From positions 1,116,001 through 1,180,000 of the forward strand of contig NZ_AP025943.1 of the NCBI RefSeq assembly GCF_026072915.1: a stretch of 64,000 nucleotides of DNA, written 5' to 3'. The stretch is from Akkermansia biwaensis. Its GTDB lineage: Bacteria; Verrucomicrobiota; Verrucomicrobiia; Verrucomicrobiales; Akkermansiaceae. Shown in pieces: positions 36,925-45,807 of this stretch. Below the pieces are notes generated by a model. The model had not been told where the DNA came from and made no database searches. It worked only from the letters and a program-made list of their open reading frames with translations. Positions within the stretch are counted from its first letter, which is position 1, and each line of letters begins with the position of its first letter. Made by a program: the position numbers and the translations under genes.

Positions 36925-38538
36925 ATGTTCGACATCCTGCTCAACCACAACACCCTGGTCCTTTTCGGAATCATCTTCTTCGGCATCGCCCTGGGCAGCA
37001 TTAAAATATACGGCCTCAACCTCGGCCTTTCCGGCGTGCTTTTCGTGGCGCTTGCCGCCGGCCACTACCGGCTGGCCATTCCCAATGGAGTGGGGCAGCT
37101 TGGCCTGGCGCTCTTCGTGTACTGCGTGGGGCTGAGCGCAGGCAACCGCTTCTTTTCCGCCATCGCCAAGCAGGGCAGCAAACTGGCCGTGATGTCCGCC
37201 GTAATTGTGGGCGTTTCCGCCCTGTTCACCTGCCTGTGCGGCATCTGGTTCAATGTGCCGGCGGGTATTTCCTCCGGCATCTTTGCGGGGGCCTGCACCA
37301 GCACTCCGGCGCTTGCGGCCGCCACGGAAAGCCTGCCCGGGGCTTCCGGCAGCGGCGTCAGCATTGGCTACGGCATCGCCTATCCGTTCGGGGTCGTAGG
37401 CGTGGTTCTGTTCGTTCAGCTCCTGCCGCGCCTGCTGCACTTTGACCTGCACAAGGAGGCCAGGGCCATGCACGCCAAGCAAGAAGCCAGCATCATTTCC
37501 CGCCTGGTGCGCGTCAACCAGCCCAACCTGCTCGGCCAAAACATTGCGGACTGCAAGCTGCTGGACGGCCTGCACTGCATGGTGACCCGCGTGGTGCGCG
37601 ACGGCAGGCTGATGCCCCTGACGCCGGAAGACACCTTCCGGGAAGGGACGGAAGTCCTCATCGTAGGCAACAGCGATACCATGCCGCACGACATCGCGTT
37701 CCTGGGGGAAGCCTGTGAAAACCCCTACCCCATGGACTCCCAGAAGGAACGCCGCAAACTGATCCTGACCAACAAGGACTATGCCGGACGCAAGCTCCGC
37801 GACCTGAAAACCCTCCGCACGGACGGCGTCATCATCTCCCGCATTTCCCGGCTGGGGTTCACCTTTGTCCCCACGGGCGACACGACACTGGAACGAAACG
37901 ACGTGCTGACCGTCGTCGGTTCGCCGGAAAACCTCACCAAATACGGGGAAAAAATCGGCCACCGCAGCCAGGACATGAACCAGACGGACCTCCTTTCCCT
38001 GGGATTCGGCCTGTCCCTCGGCATCATTCTGGGGCTGGTCAACTTCAGCCTGGGCAACGGAATGGGCATTTCGCTGGGAATTGCCGGCGGTCCGCTGATC
38101 GTCGCCCTGCTCCTCGGCCACTTCGGCCGCCTGGGGCCCATTGTGGGGTACATCCCGCGTCCCACACGCCTGCTTCTTCAAGACCTCGGCCTGGTCTTCT
38201 TCCTGGCAGACGCGGGCATCAAGGGCGGCGCGGACCTGGTGGACACGGTGGCCACCCACGGCGCGGCCGTCTTTGTGATGGGCATCATCGTCACCTGCGC
38301 GGGCATGTTCTCCGGCTACTTTGTCGGCATGAAAGTCTTCAAGATGAACATTCTGGAATGCCTGGGCGGCATCTGCGGCGGCATGACCTCCACCCCGGCC
38401 CTGGGCGCCATCGCCAGCAAGACGGATTCCCAGGCCCCTGTGGTCAGCTACGCTACCGCCTACCCCGTGGCCCTCATCCTGATGACTATCATCGCGAAGG
38501 TCATCATCCAAACCATCGGCGGTGTGGTTGGCGTATAA
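36925..38538 (+). CDS. AspT/YidE-type transporter with RCK_C (TrkA-C) domains
   Basis: A 537-residue membrane protein. Two homologous membrane halves (residues ~1-165 and ~355-537) contain the AspT/YidE duplication motif, seen as AGACTSTPALAAATESLPGA and again GGICGGMTSTPALGAIASKT. Between them lie two TrkA-C regulatory domains, with REGTEVLIVGNSD and NDVLTVVGSPENL. Family members exchange amino acids such as aspartate for alanine, but many are uncharacterised. It is 11 bases from nrdG and may be co-transcribed with it, although no functional link is obvious. Confidence 0.87.
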   Translation: MFDILLNHNTLVLFGIIFFGIALGSIKIYGLNLGLSGVLFVALAAGHYRLAIPNGVGQLGLALFVYCVGLSAGNRFFSAIAKQGSKLAVMSAVIVGVSALFTCLCGIWFNVPAGISSGIFAGACTSTPALAAATESLPGASGSGVSIGYGIAYPFGVVGVVLFVQLLPRLLHFDLHKEARAMHAKQEASIISRLVRVNQPNLLGQNIADCKLLDGLHCMVTRVVRDGRLMPLTPEDTFREGTEVLIVGNSDTMPHDIAFLGEACENPYPMDSQKERRKLILTNKDYAGRKLRDLKTLRTDGVIISRISRLGFTFVPTGDTTLERNDVLTVVGSPENLTKYGEKIGHRSQDMNQTDLLSLGFGLSLGIILGLVNFSLGNGMGISLGIAGGPLIVALLLGHFGRLGPIVGYIPRPTRLLLQDLGLVFFLADAGIKGGADLVDTVATHGAAVFVMGIIVTCAGMFSGYFVGMKVFKMNILECLGGICGGMTSTPALGAIASKTDSQAPVVSYATAYPVALILMTIIAKVIIQTIGGVVGV

Positions 38539-39182
38539 CCCGTCGCCAAACTCACACATGCCTAAATAAAGATGAAGAAGGCAAAGACGGAATTCGCTCA
38601 ACTTCATGTGCACAATATACAAGTGATATTTGAAAGGAACTTTGCTTGAGAATTTTTCTCTCCGAATCGCTACGGGAAAATAATTTTATACATTCGCAAG
38701 AATACACTAATTCCTCCAACGTTTTTTAAAAACGTTATTGGATGCGCTAAAAAATGGGAACTTATTTCTAAATTTCAGAATTGAAAAACCATCCCATGCT
38801 TTTGTTCATAAAACTTATGAACTGATTTGAACAACGAGCCCCAAATGCAGCACGATTTGGAAATCACCATCATCAATCACTACGGAGGTAAAATTGAGAT
38901 ACCTTTTTATTGTTATAACATTATGACTCTTCATAAATACGTCTAACAAATTCACGAAATAAATAGAAAGAATCTTTTTTCTTTCAAAGGAAGCGAACAT
39001 CAATCCAGTTCTCACAAAAAAATTAAGCCATATATCATTCTAAAATAAATATTTATGTAAATCCTCGAATCATCGTTCATAGGAAATATTGGATTTTTTG
39101 TTGACGCAAAGCAAAAAAATGTTAGATTGCCTCTTTCAAGAAGACAAATCTTCCCCTCTACCCCATTTAATTTGTCTCACCT
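38539..39182. other. AT-rich non-coding stretch at the left border of an accessory island
   Basis: A 644-base stretch in which base composition shifts sharply to AT-rich compared with the flanking chromosome. I see no gene with family support. An inverted repeat AACGTTTTTTAAAAACGTT at 38718-38736 could form a hairpin. Near the right end TTGACG (39101-39106) and TTAGAT (39122-39127) could be a weak promoter for the next gene, with a short 15-base spacer. Confidence 0.5.
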
Positions 39183-40889
39183 ATGAATCTCATTTTACGG
39201 AGCGCTATCTTTTGTATGGTTGCATTGGCAGGTTTTACCTCTGTCCGTGCCAATCCTTCTGAATACAACATTCAGAACCTACTTGCAGTCGGACGCTCTT
39301 CTGCCATCTCCGACGAGACTCGAAATATCTTGCGCAGCCGGCTTGATTTCGGCCCCCTGACCATTGAGAAAATACATGAAATGGTCCAATCCTCCCAAGT
39401 GGCACAGCTATGCTATTTAAGCCAATTTTTTAATAATGCCGGGAGTGAAAAACCATATACTCAAAGTGAACTGCGTGATAAAGAGTTCACGGCATGGCTT
39501 TCCCGGCATCCTGAAATTTTCAAGATGCTTGCCCATTCCGGCTATGCCAATCGAAACGTTCTCAGCGTATTTTATCAAATTTGGAAAGTAAAAGATAAAA
39601 AACTCACCCCTGTCGAAATCAGCATGGCACTGGGAGCCGGACTAGCTGCCAATACTTTCACTATTGAGGAATGCATTGCCAAGTTTAACTTTTACCAGGA
39701 TTCCCATCATCACGGCAGATGCTACCCTCATGCAGATACTCTTCAGCCTTGGGAGTGGGCTATTGTACTTCAGGGCAGAGAAAGTATTGAAGATCTAACA
39801 TGGGCACAACAGTTCATTGAAGGAAAAAAAATCAAATCTGCACAGGCAGGAGATAAATTCACCAGATTTATCCCTTACCGCTTGAAAAATCATAAGGGCA
39901 TCAGCGTACATGCCGGAGGAGCTTTTTATGATAACAAACCCATCACCCTGAAACTCTATACGGAATATGGAGGGGTATGCGGCGCCGTATCTAAAGGAGC
40001 TGCAGGATTTTTACGGTCCAAAGGTGTCCCAGCCTATCCAATAGGCCAACCCGGTCACTGCGCCTTCGTTTGGAAGCATCCCAATGGACACTGGCAAATC
40101 GGCAATAATATCGGCGGCTGGAACTGGGCCAACGGGGGAGCCCAGATTCCATGGAAAGGCTCCATCCAATTTGTTCCCACTTATGATGCCTTTATTCACC
40201 ATCCCAATGCGGAAAAATCGACTCTGATGTACTACCTCTCCCTATGCACGCAAAAATCAGCACATATAGAGTTGTTATTGCAAGAGGCATGTAAAGCCAA
40301 TCCTTTTAATTATCCGGCATGGCTCCATTATTTGAAGATTAAGAGTAAAAACGCAGATGATCAAAAGAAACTCACCTGCCTTAAAGAGTTAACTCAAGCT
40401 ATGCCCAATGAACACAACCTTATTTGGCATGTGGCGAGTAAAGTGCTAAACATCCGGGAAAACAGGGTTGATCCATACGAACTTTACTCATGCGTGCTCG
40501 GTCCCGATTGCACACCTCACGCAGAAGAACTCTTCAACCGCCTAGTTTGGAACAGGCTTGTTGCCGATTGCCCTGAAATCAAAAGCATCACCGAATATAA
40601 AGCAGGATTCACAGGAAACCATCTGTCCATCTGGACTCAAAAAGGGGGACACGCCAAATGGACTCCCAAAATGAAAAAGTACTCCGCCAGGATGTTGCAG
40701 AATGCGATTGTTGCACTGGAGGGGAGGGACAAGACGAGGGAACGCTACATAGAAGCCTACCAAAAATTGTTGAACATCTGGAATGACGGAAAGTTAAGCC
40801 AAGAGGGAAAAGAGTTTATCAGAAAAATTTCCAATCTGACGAAAAACGACGTCGGAATGGACTCCAACACCAAAAAGAAATTGACATGA
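39183..40889 (+). CDS. Secreted protein with a transglutaminase/papain-like Cys-His core
   Basis: A 568-residue exported protein (signal peptide MNLILRSAIFCMVALAGFTSVRA). The centre shows a cysteine-protease or transglutaminase-like layout: GGVCGAVSKGAAGFLRSKGV with C266 at the start of a helix, GHCAFVW with H292, and WQIGNNIGGW, where N308/N309 takes the place of the usual Asp. The N- and C-terminal regions are helical and unrecognised. It is the first of three secreted-protein genes in an AT-rich island and overlaps the second as ATGA. Function unknown; a peptide or cross-link processing role is inferred from the fold. Confidence 0.68.
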   Translation: MNLILRSAIFCMVALAGFTSVRANPSEYNIQNLLAVGRSSAISDETRNILRSRLDFGPLTIEKIHEMVQSSQVAQLCYLSQFFNNAGSEKPYTQSELRDKEFTAWLSRHPEIFKMLAHSGYANRNVLSVFYQIWKVKDKKLTPVEISMALGAGLAANTFTIEECIAKFNFYQDSHHHGRCYPHADTLQPWEWAIVLQGRESIEDLTWAQQFIEGKKIKSAQAGDKFTRFIPYRLKNHKGISVHAGGAFYDNKPITLKLYTEYGGVCGAVSKGAAGFLRSKGVPAYPIGQPGHCAFVWKHPNGHWQIGNNIGGWNWANGGAQIPWKGSIQFVPTYDAFIHHPNAEKSTLMYYLSLCTQKSAHIELLLQEACKANPFNYPAWLHYLKIKSKNADDQKKLTCLKELTQAMPNEHNLIWHVASKVLNIRENRVDPYELYSCVLGPDCTPHAEELFNRLVWNRLVADCPEIKSITEYKAGFTGNHLSIWTQKGGHAKWTPKMKKYSARMLQNAIVALEGRDKTRERYIEAYQKLLNIWNDGKLSQEGKEFIRKISNLTKNDVGMDSNTKKKLT

Positions 40890-41368
40890 GAAAGAAATCA
40901 GTGATAGCAATACTGCCTATTATAGTAGCAGTCGTTTGCTTGTTCAGCTTCTCGCCTGCACAGGCAAAAATTTGTGACTATGAGGTAAAATATTTTACTT
41001 ACATGACCCCTAACGGTGCTTCCTCTGCAAAATTGGAACTCGTGGGGAAATCATTAGATGGAATTGCTGCAAAAGTGTTACAACACACAATTAAACTCGC
41101 GATTGATAAGGCTGGCGGAATACTCAAATTATCTGAAGCGATGAGAACTGATAAGGCACTCCGGAATGTACATATCTTTTATCTTTATCGATTTATTCAT
41201 CAAAAACAGGTTGGAGTGTGGCGGCTCGGTCATAAGACTAGGGTAACGCGAAACGGAGTGGACTACTTCCAGCCCAAAGATCTTCCCGGTGCTGTAGTGG
41301 AAGGAAAAAAGCAAATTGAAAGACAATTAGATAAAGAATTGGAAAAAGATTGTAAAAATCATCAATAA
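40886..41368 (+). CDS. Small exported protein of unknown function
   Basis: A 160-residue protein with a signal peptide (MRKKSVIAILPIIVAVVCLFSFSPAQA). The mature part has two halves: a segment rich in A/K/L helices (GKSLDGIAAKVLQHTIKLAI) and a basic section (KQVGVWRLGHKTRVTRNGVDYFQ). The C-terminal helix is highly charged. Start and stop overlap with the preceding gene (ATGA), so the two are almost certainly translated together, suggesting that they act on or with each other. I do not recognise a family. Confidence 0.65.
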   Translation: MRKKSVIAILPIIVAVVCLFSFSPAQAKICDYEVKYFTYMTPNGASSAKLELVGKSLDGIAAKVLQHTIKLAIDKAGGILKLSEAMRTDKALRNVHIFYLYRFIHQKQVGVWRLGHKTRVTRNGVDYFQPKDLPGAVVEGKKQIERQLDKELEKDCKNHQ

Positions 41369-41388
41369 TCAATAACAGAGATAAAACT

Positions 41389-41841
41389 ATGAAATCTATA
41401 TCAAATATTACTACTATCTTGGCCTCTTGTATGCTGGGGTTAGTCAGCTCGGTTGTGGCACAAGAAGAAAAAGCCAATCAACCAGACATGCAACAACAAG
41501 AGGCTTCCTCTAAAATCCAGGAAGAAAATAAGGATATACCAACCATTACAAATCCTATTATTTTCAATGAGAAAGATTTGGACAAGCTTAAAGAAAAACA
41601 ACGAGAATATGTGGAAAAACATTATCCCGACTATCGCATAAAAGGAAAGGGCGAAGAGAATGATATTATGGACGGCCATCGGTATTCATTTTTTTACTTA
41701 GAAAATGAACAAGGCGAGCGAGTTATGACAATCCGTTTTGATATAGAAGAAGCGTATCAGGCATACATGAAAAAACATCAAAAGGAAATAAAACGGGAAA
41801 CGGAAAAGCTGATCAAAAAAGGCATCATCCAGATTGGATGA
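41389..41841 (+). CDS. Small exported charged protein of unknown function
   Basis: A 150-residue protein with a signal peptide (MKSISNITTILASCMLGLVSSVVAQ). The following Gln/Glu/Lys-rich linker (QPDMQQQEASSKIQEENKD) leads to a small domain with HRYSFFYLENEQGERVMTIRFDIEEAY and a lysine-rich helical end. It is the third gene of the island cassette, 20 bases after the second. A 14-base direct repeat, CAATAATCAATAAC, lies on both sides of it (41363-41376 and 41870-41883). No family recognised. Confidence 0.62.
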   Translation: MKSISNITTILASCMLGLVSSVVAQEEKANQPDMQQQEASSKIQEENKDIPTITNPIIFNEKDLDKLKEKQREYVEKHYPDYRIKGKGEENDIMDGHRYSFFYLENEQGERVMTIRFDIEEAYQAYMKKHQKEIKRETEKLIKKGIIQIG

Positions 41842-41930
41842 CAACCTGCTCCCTGATCAAAAGAAAAAACAATAATCAATAACCCAGTGTTGGAACGTGT
41901 GCACCGTCTGTCAAATAGGCGGTGTACTAT

Positions 41931-43023
41931 TGTATAGTTAACCTTCTTCAAGTATAGATTGTTGTGATTTTTTGAAGGCTTCGATCGTCTCTATCGGACG
42001 TCTTCCCATGTTACGGTATCCCTGATGTGGACGCTCGTAGTTGTAGTGCTTGAGCCATTCGTTGAGATCTTTCTGGAGTTCTTCCACGCTAGTATAGAGT
42101 TTCTGTCTCAAGGCTATGTCGAAGAACTCTTCCTTGACTGTTCTGTTGAAGCGTTCCGCAAAGCCATTAGTTTGAGGCGTGGCGATGCGGGTTTTACGAT
42201 GCTCAATTCCATTTAGCTCCAGATAGATTTCGTAATGGTGATGGGTGAGTCTGCCGCAGTATTCCCTCCCATTGTCCGTCAGGATGGCTTCTATCTTCAA
42301 TCCGTGCTTCTGATAGAAGGGCACTACGTCATTATGAAGGATAAGAGCTGCATGGTCGGGCAGTTTGCCCGTGTGCAGGTAGCCAAAGGCAAAGGAACCA
42401 TAGGTGTCTACAACCGTCTGCATGTAAACTTTCCCTACTTCCTTGAGTTTGCCCGCATAAAGGGTGTCCTGAGAGAGAAGGTAGCCGGGAGCCTTACTTT
42501 CCACATGCCTTTCCTTGAAGCAGGGGTTGGCTTTTTCAATGGATTTAATCTGCTCTTGGCTGAGTTGTTTGCCTTGGGTAAGGTGCTCTTTTTCCAGCTT
42601 GAGAAGCCGTTGGTAACGGCTCCCCAATCCATGGCGCTCCATGATTTTTTGAATAGTAGGCTTGGAGCAGTTTTTGCCTTCCAGTTTCAAGAGCTGCTCA
42701 ATGTGGCCGCATCCTTTTTGCGGGTGTTGGGCAACCAGTTCCAGGATGCGCTGTTCTACTTCGGGCGGTGTGGTTTGAGGGTGTGTTTTATGAATGGGTG
42801 GCAGGTCTCTCAATCCTTCAAAGCCTTGTTCTCTGAACCGTTTACGGTATTCATAGAACTGAGTGGGTGAGATTCCCCCCCCTCCCGGCAGACGCGGCTG
42901 ACGTTGCCGAGCTCTTCGGCTAGTTGGAGCGCTTCGAGGCGCTGATACATGATTTTGGTTTCCGCTTTCATTTCCTTCTTGCTATGATATTTTTATATAT
43001 TTGGAAAGAAGGTTAACTATACA
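41931..43023 (-). mobile_element. IS481-like insertion sequence with 18-bp perfect terminal inverted repeats
   Basis: The element is 1,093 bases long, bounded by TGTATAGTTAACCTTCTT at 41931-41948 and its exact complement at 43006-43023. It starts with TG and ends with CA, as IS481 and related elements do. One transposase gene fills it in the minus direction. I could not find a convincing target-site duplication. The left flank CGGTGTACTATTGTATAG resembles the right end read inward (CGGTGTATAG), which may reflect an earlier end. Confidence 0.88.
41938..42971 (-). pseudogene. IS481-family transposase, frameshifted at a G8 tract
   Basis: The N-terminal part (ATG 42971; MKAETKIMYQRLEALQLAEELGNVSRVCRE) is a helix-turn-helix of this IS481 group. 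In the other frame the C-terminal part continues ISPTQFYEYRKRFREQGFEGLRDLPPIHKTHPQTT through the DDE integrase core: SQDTLYAG, LTDNGREYCG, and the Glu in TNGFAERFNRTVKEEF. The frames meet at eight G (42875-42882). Related proteins would fit six G. As it stands, frame zero ends after 53 residues at 42810. A -1 slip on the G run would restore the full protein, so programmed slippage is conceivable, though a dead copy is equally possible. Confidence 0.85.
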
Positions 43024-43039
43024 CCGTTTATCATTCCTA

Positions 43040-43131
43040 GTATCATCGAATTCAAGACAACTCATCATGGATGATGGCTAATTAGTTTTCCACAGTATTC
43101 CCTCCCGTTATTCGTTAAGATAGATGATACC
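43040..43131 (-). mobile_element. Fossil fragment of a related transposase gene
   Basis: Read on the minus strand this encodes ILTNNGREYCGKLISHH, clearly related to ILTDNGREYCGRLTHHH of the intact element. Over 27 bases (43091-43117 versus 42255-42281) 22 are identical and all five differences are transitions. The catalytic Asp has become Asn, and the reading frame is broken further on. The fragment abuts the end of the newer element and overlaps the last eight codons of the GH36 gene in another frame. Confidence 0.75.
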
Positions 43132-45255
43132 CTCTATGCATTCCAGGCAGACGGACTGAAACGTCTTTTTCCAGTTGATACGGATGCCCGCATTCATCAG
43201 GAAATCTCCGCCCAGGACCTGTTCATGAACATGCGTCAGGGAGCCATTGCCATCCATGTTTAATTCCCGCAGCAAGTACCTGGTCCCGGGCTTCAGGCCC
43301 TTCAGCCGCAGGGGTGGCGGAGCGTCCGCAAGCCACTTGTCCATGAGCCACGCAAACACGACGGCGCGGTCCTCCCGCACGTACATCAGGGAAGCCATCC
43401 GGCTTTCATACGGGGAGGACAGCCGATACAGGTCACCGAACTGGACCACGGGACGGATGCGCTTGTATTCGGCAAGCGCACGTCTGGAAAAAGCCGCATC
43501 CTCCTCCGTCATATCGCAGGGCTGGAGCTCGAAGCCCAGACGGGCCGCCATGGCCGCGTCAAAACGGAATTTCAGCGGAACGGCGCGGCCCGTCTGATGG
43601 TTGGGAGAAGCCGTCACGTGGGCGCCCATGGAAATGGCCGGGAACAGGTGCCCGATGCTCCACTGCATGAACACGCGTTCACAGGCATCCGTATTGTCGG
43701 ACGTCCAGAACTCATGATGCCGCCGCATGGTGCCGTAATCGGCGCGACCGCCCCCGGAGGAGCAGGCCTGGAACACCACTTGAGAAAATTCCTCCGCCAG
43801 CGCGTCCAGAACGGATTCATAGCCGCGCACGTAATCAATGGCCAGATTACCCTGGTGGCGCGCATCCAGCCATGCGGAACCGGGATCGGAAATTTTGCGG
43901 TTGCAGTCCCATTTGACGTAGGCGATGCCCGGATGTTTTCCCAGCAATTCACGCATCACGCCCAGAATGTAGCCGCGTACTTCCGGATTGCTCAGATCCA
44001 GCAGGTACTGGCTACGTTCCAGCCTGTTTTCCCGACCAGGCAGCCCGATCACCCAGTCCGGATGGCTCAGGAACAATTCCGATTGCGGATTTACCATTTC
44101 CGGCTCCACCCAGATGCCGAAGCGGATTCCCAGTTCCTCCGCCTTTTCCGCCAATCCGTCAATCCCGTGGGGAAGCTTGGCCCGGTTCTCCTGCCAGTCC
44201 CCCAGCCCGGCACGGGCGTCATTGCGCGGGAACCGGTTGCCGAACCATCCGTCATCCAGCACGAAAAGCTCTATCCCCAGGTCCGCCGCACGCTTCATCA
44301 TGCCGTGCAGCACATCCTCGGTAAATGTGAAATACACGCCTTCCCAGGAATTCAGCAGCGTCATCCGCTCCTCATCACCGCCGCGCAGGCCGTAGCGGCG
44401 CGCCCAGCGGTGCATGCTGCGGGAAGCCTCTCCCTTGCCCTCTCCGCTCCAGGCCAGGATGACGGGAGGCGTCTCCAATACGCCGCCGGCATCCAGTACA
44501 TACGGAGCGGGAGCCACATCCATTCCCGCACCCGCATACAAATAATGGTACGGGCTGTGCCGGAACCATATCCGGTAATTGCCGGGCCACGCCACCGCGC
44601 CCATGATCACTTCCCCGGAATCCTCGGGGGCCGGACCGTCCAGGGAAATGATGAAGCCGGGGCTCCCCTCCTGCGCGGCGCGGGTCCCGGTACCGGAAGC
44701 CAGCACCAGTTCATGGCCCCGCGCCACCTCTTCCTCGCTCATTAGCGATTCTCCGCCCCAGGTACCGCGAAAACTGGTCACAAAATACCGTTCCGCCTTC
44801 AAATTCAGATGGCCGGAAGCCGCCCGGTGAATCCGGATGCCTTCCTCCCCTTCATTGCGGATGACCGTCCACTGCATGAACACGCCGGATTCGCTGTGGG
44901 CGCGCACATGCACCTCCACTCTCACCGGATAGGCCGGATCCTTCAGATAAAAGACGGCTTCCTCCCGGTCCTCGTCCAGCCGTACAACCTCCTGCCGCTC
45001 GCATTCCAGGCACAGGGAGAGGGAACCGTCCGCCTGGGTAATGCAGAGATCGTACTCCCCGGACGCATTCGGCAGGCCGTCCAGGGAGTCCGCCAGCGTC
45101 GTACACAGGAGAGGGGCGGAGGCGGAATCTGAAAAGGCGTCTTCCGGCTCATGCAGGCGCGCGCCGTAATAGGCGCGGCGCACCCTTCCCTTTCCATCGC
45201 GGAACAGGCTCATCTGGGAGGAACGGGTCAGCAAATGCACGGAATCCGGCGTCAT
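43108..45255 (-). CDS. Alpha-galactosidase, glycoside hydrolase family 36
   Basis: A 715-residue enzyme that removes terminal alpha-galactose. After an N-terminal beta-sandwich domain, the barrel shows LFVLDDGWFGNRFPRNDA, the nucleophile D450 in YVKWDCNRK, the acid/base D520 in WTSDNTDA, and the SIGHLFPAISMGAHVTASPNHQTGR region. A C-terminal beta domain follows. No signal peptide is evident, so it may act in the cytoplasm or periplasm. The last seven residues (GIIYLNE) and the stop come from a fossil transposase, so the natural 3' end seems to have been replaced. Confidence 0.93.
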   Translation of the reverse strand: MTPDSVHLLTRSSQMSLFRDGKGRVRRAYYGARLHEPEDAFSDSASAPLLCTTLADSLDGLPNASGEYDLCITQADGSLSLCLECERQEVVRLDEDREEAVFYLKDPAYPVRVEVHVRAHSESGVFMQWTVIRNEGEEGIRIHRAASGHLNLKAERYFVTSFRGTWGGESLMSEEEVARGHELVLASGTGTRAAQEGSPGFIISLDGPAPEDSGEVIMGAVAWPGNYRIWFRHSPYHYLYAGAGMDVAPAPYVLDAGGVLETPPVILAWSGEGKGEASRSMHRWARRYGLRGGDEERMTLLNSWEGVYFTFTEDVLHGMMKRAADLGIELFVLDDGWFGNRFPRNDARAGLGDWQENRAKLPHGIDGLAEKAEELGIRFGIWVEPEMVNPQSELFLSHPDWVIGLPGRENRLERSQYLLDLSNPEVRGYILGVMRELLGKHPGIAYVKWDCNRKISDPGSAWLDARHQGNLAIDYVRGYESVLDALAEEFSQVVFQACSSGGGRADYGTMRRHHEFWTSDNTDACERVFMQWSIGHLFPAISMGAHVTASPNHQTGRAVPLKFRFDAAMAARLGFELQPCDMTEEDAAFSRRALAEYKRIRPVVQFGDLYRLSSPYESRMASLMYVREDRAVVFAWLMDKWLADAPPPLRLKGLKPGTRYLLRELNMDGNGSLTHVHEQVLGGDFLMNAGIRINWKKTFQSVCLECIEGIIYLNE

Positions 45256-45381
45256 GGTCGCAAAAAAGATGGATGGTTCTATTCCGGACCGGCCATCCGG
45301 GCCGCCCCTGTCATCCTCATTAACTCTGCGCCGGAACGGGAAGTCAATGGCAAAATGGGGAGGGCGGCCCGGCGGTTTTGC

Positions 45382-45654
45382 CTACTTTTTCCATAAACGG
45401 CCGGAAGGCCGGAATTTCATGGTGCTTGATTCATGCACGAACAATTTGCCGCCATGGCCCGGATGCCGGACCACGCGGGCCTGGCGCCGCTTGATGCCGA
45501 AAGTGCCGAAGCCGCGGAATTTAACCTGCGACTTCCGCTGCACGGACCGCGCAATCGTGTTCAGCACGGCGTCAAGCACCTGTTCCGCCTCCCGGGAAGT
45601 GGTTTCGCCTCCCAGTTCCTGCCGCAATTCCTGAATGAATTCTGTCTTGTTCAT
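45382..45654 (-). CDS. HU/IHF-family DNA-binding protein
   Basis: A 90-residue histone-like protein. It has MNKTEFIQELRQELGG, the helical dimerisation region AEQVLDAVLNTIARSV, the core QVKFRGFGTFGIKRRQARVVRHP and the arm/tail TMKFRPSGRLWKK. The family motif for the DNA-bending arm is slightly divergent (HPGHGGKLFVHESS). The reading frame stays open far upstream, but the family N-terminus begins at the ATG at 45654. It diverges from the membrane protein gene 45808-47274. Confidence 0.9.
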   Translation of the reverse strand: MNKTEFIQELRQELGGETTSREAEQVLDAVLNTIARSVQRKSQVKFRGFGTFGIKRRQARVVRHPGHGGKLFVHESSTMKFRPSGRLWKK

Positions 45655-45807
45655 AAGGCCGCCAGCATGAAATGTCGCCTTCTTCGGGTAAAGCGAAGAC
45701 GGCGGCCCCCCATTCCTGCCACCCGGACCGTCCCATTCGCGGCAGGGGAAAAGCCGCAAGTTTCTCCCTTGCCTCTCCGCGCCTCCGCCATTAAGGTCCG
45801 TCAGGAC

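Noticed and set aside
36787-38622. A 611-codon minus-strand open frame opposite the AspT-like transporter.
   Set aside because: The plus-strand product has duplicated membrane and TrkA-C domains; the antisense product is His/Asp/Ala-rich and unlike any family.
38815-39015. A 66-codon minus-strand open frame in the AT-rich gap.
   Set aside because: No signal peptide, family or start context, and the composition is as expected by chance in AT-rich DNA.
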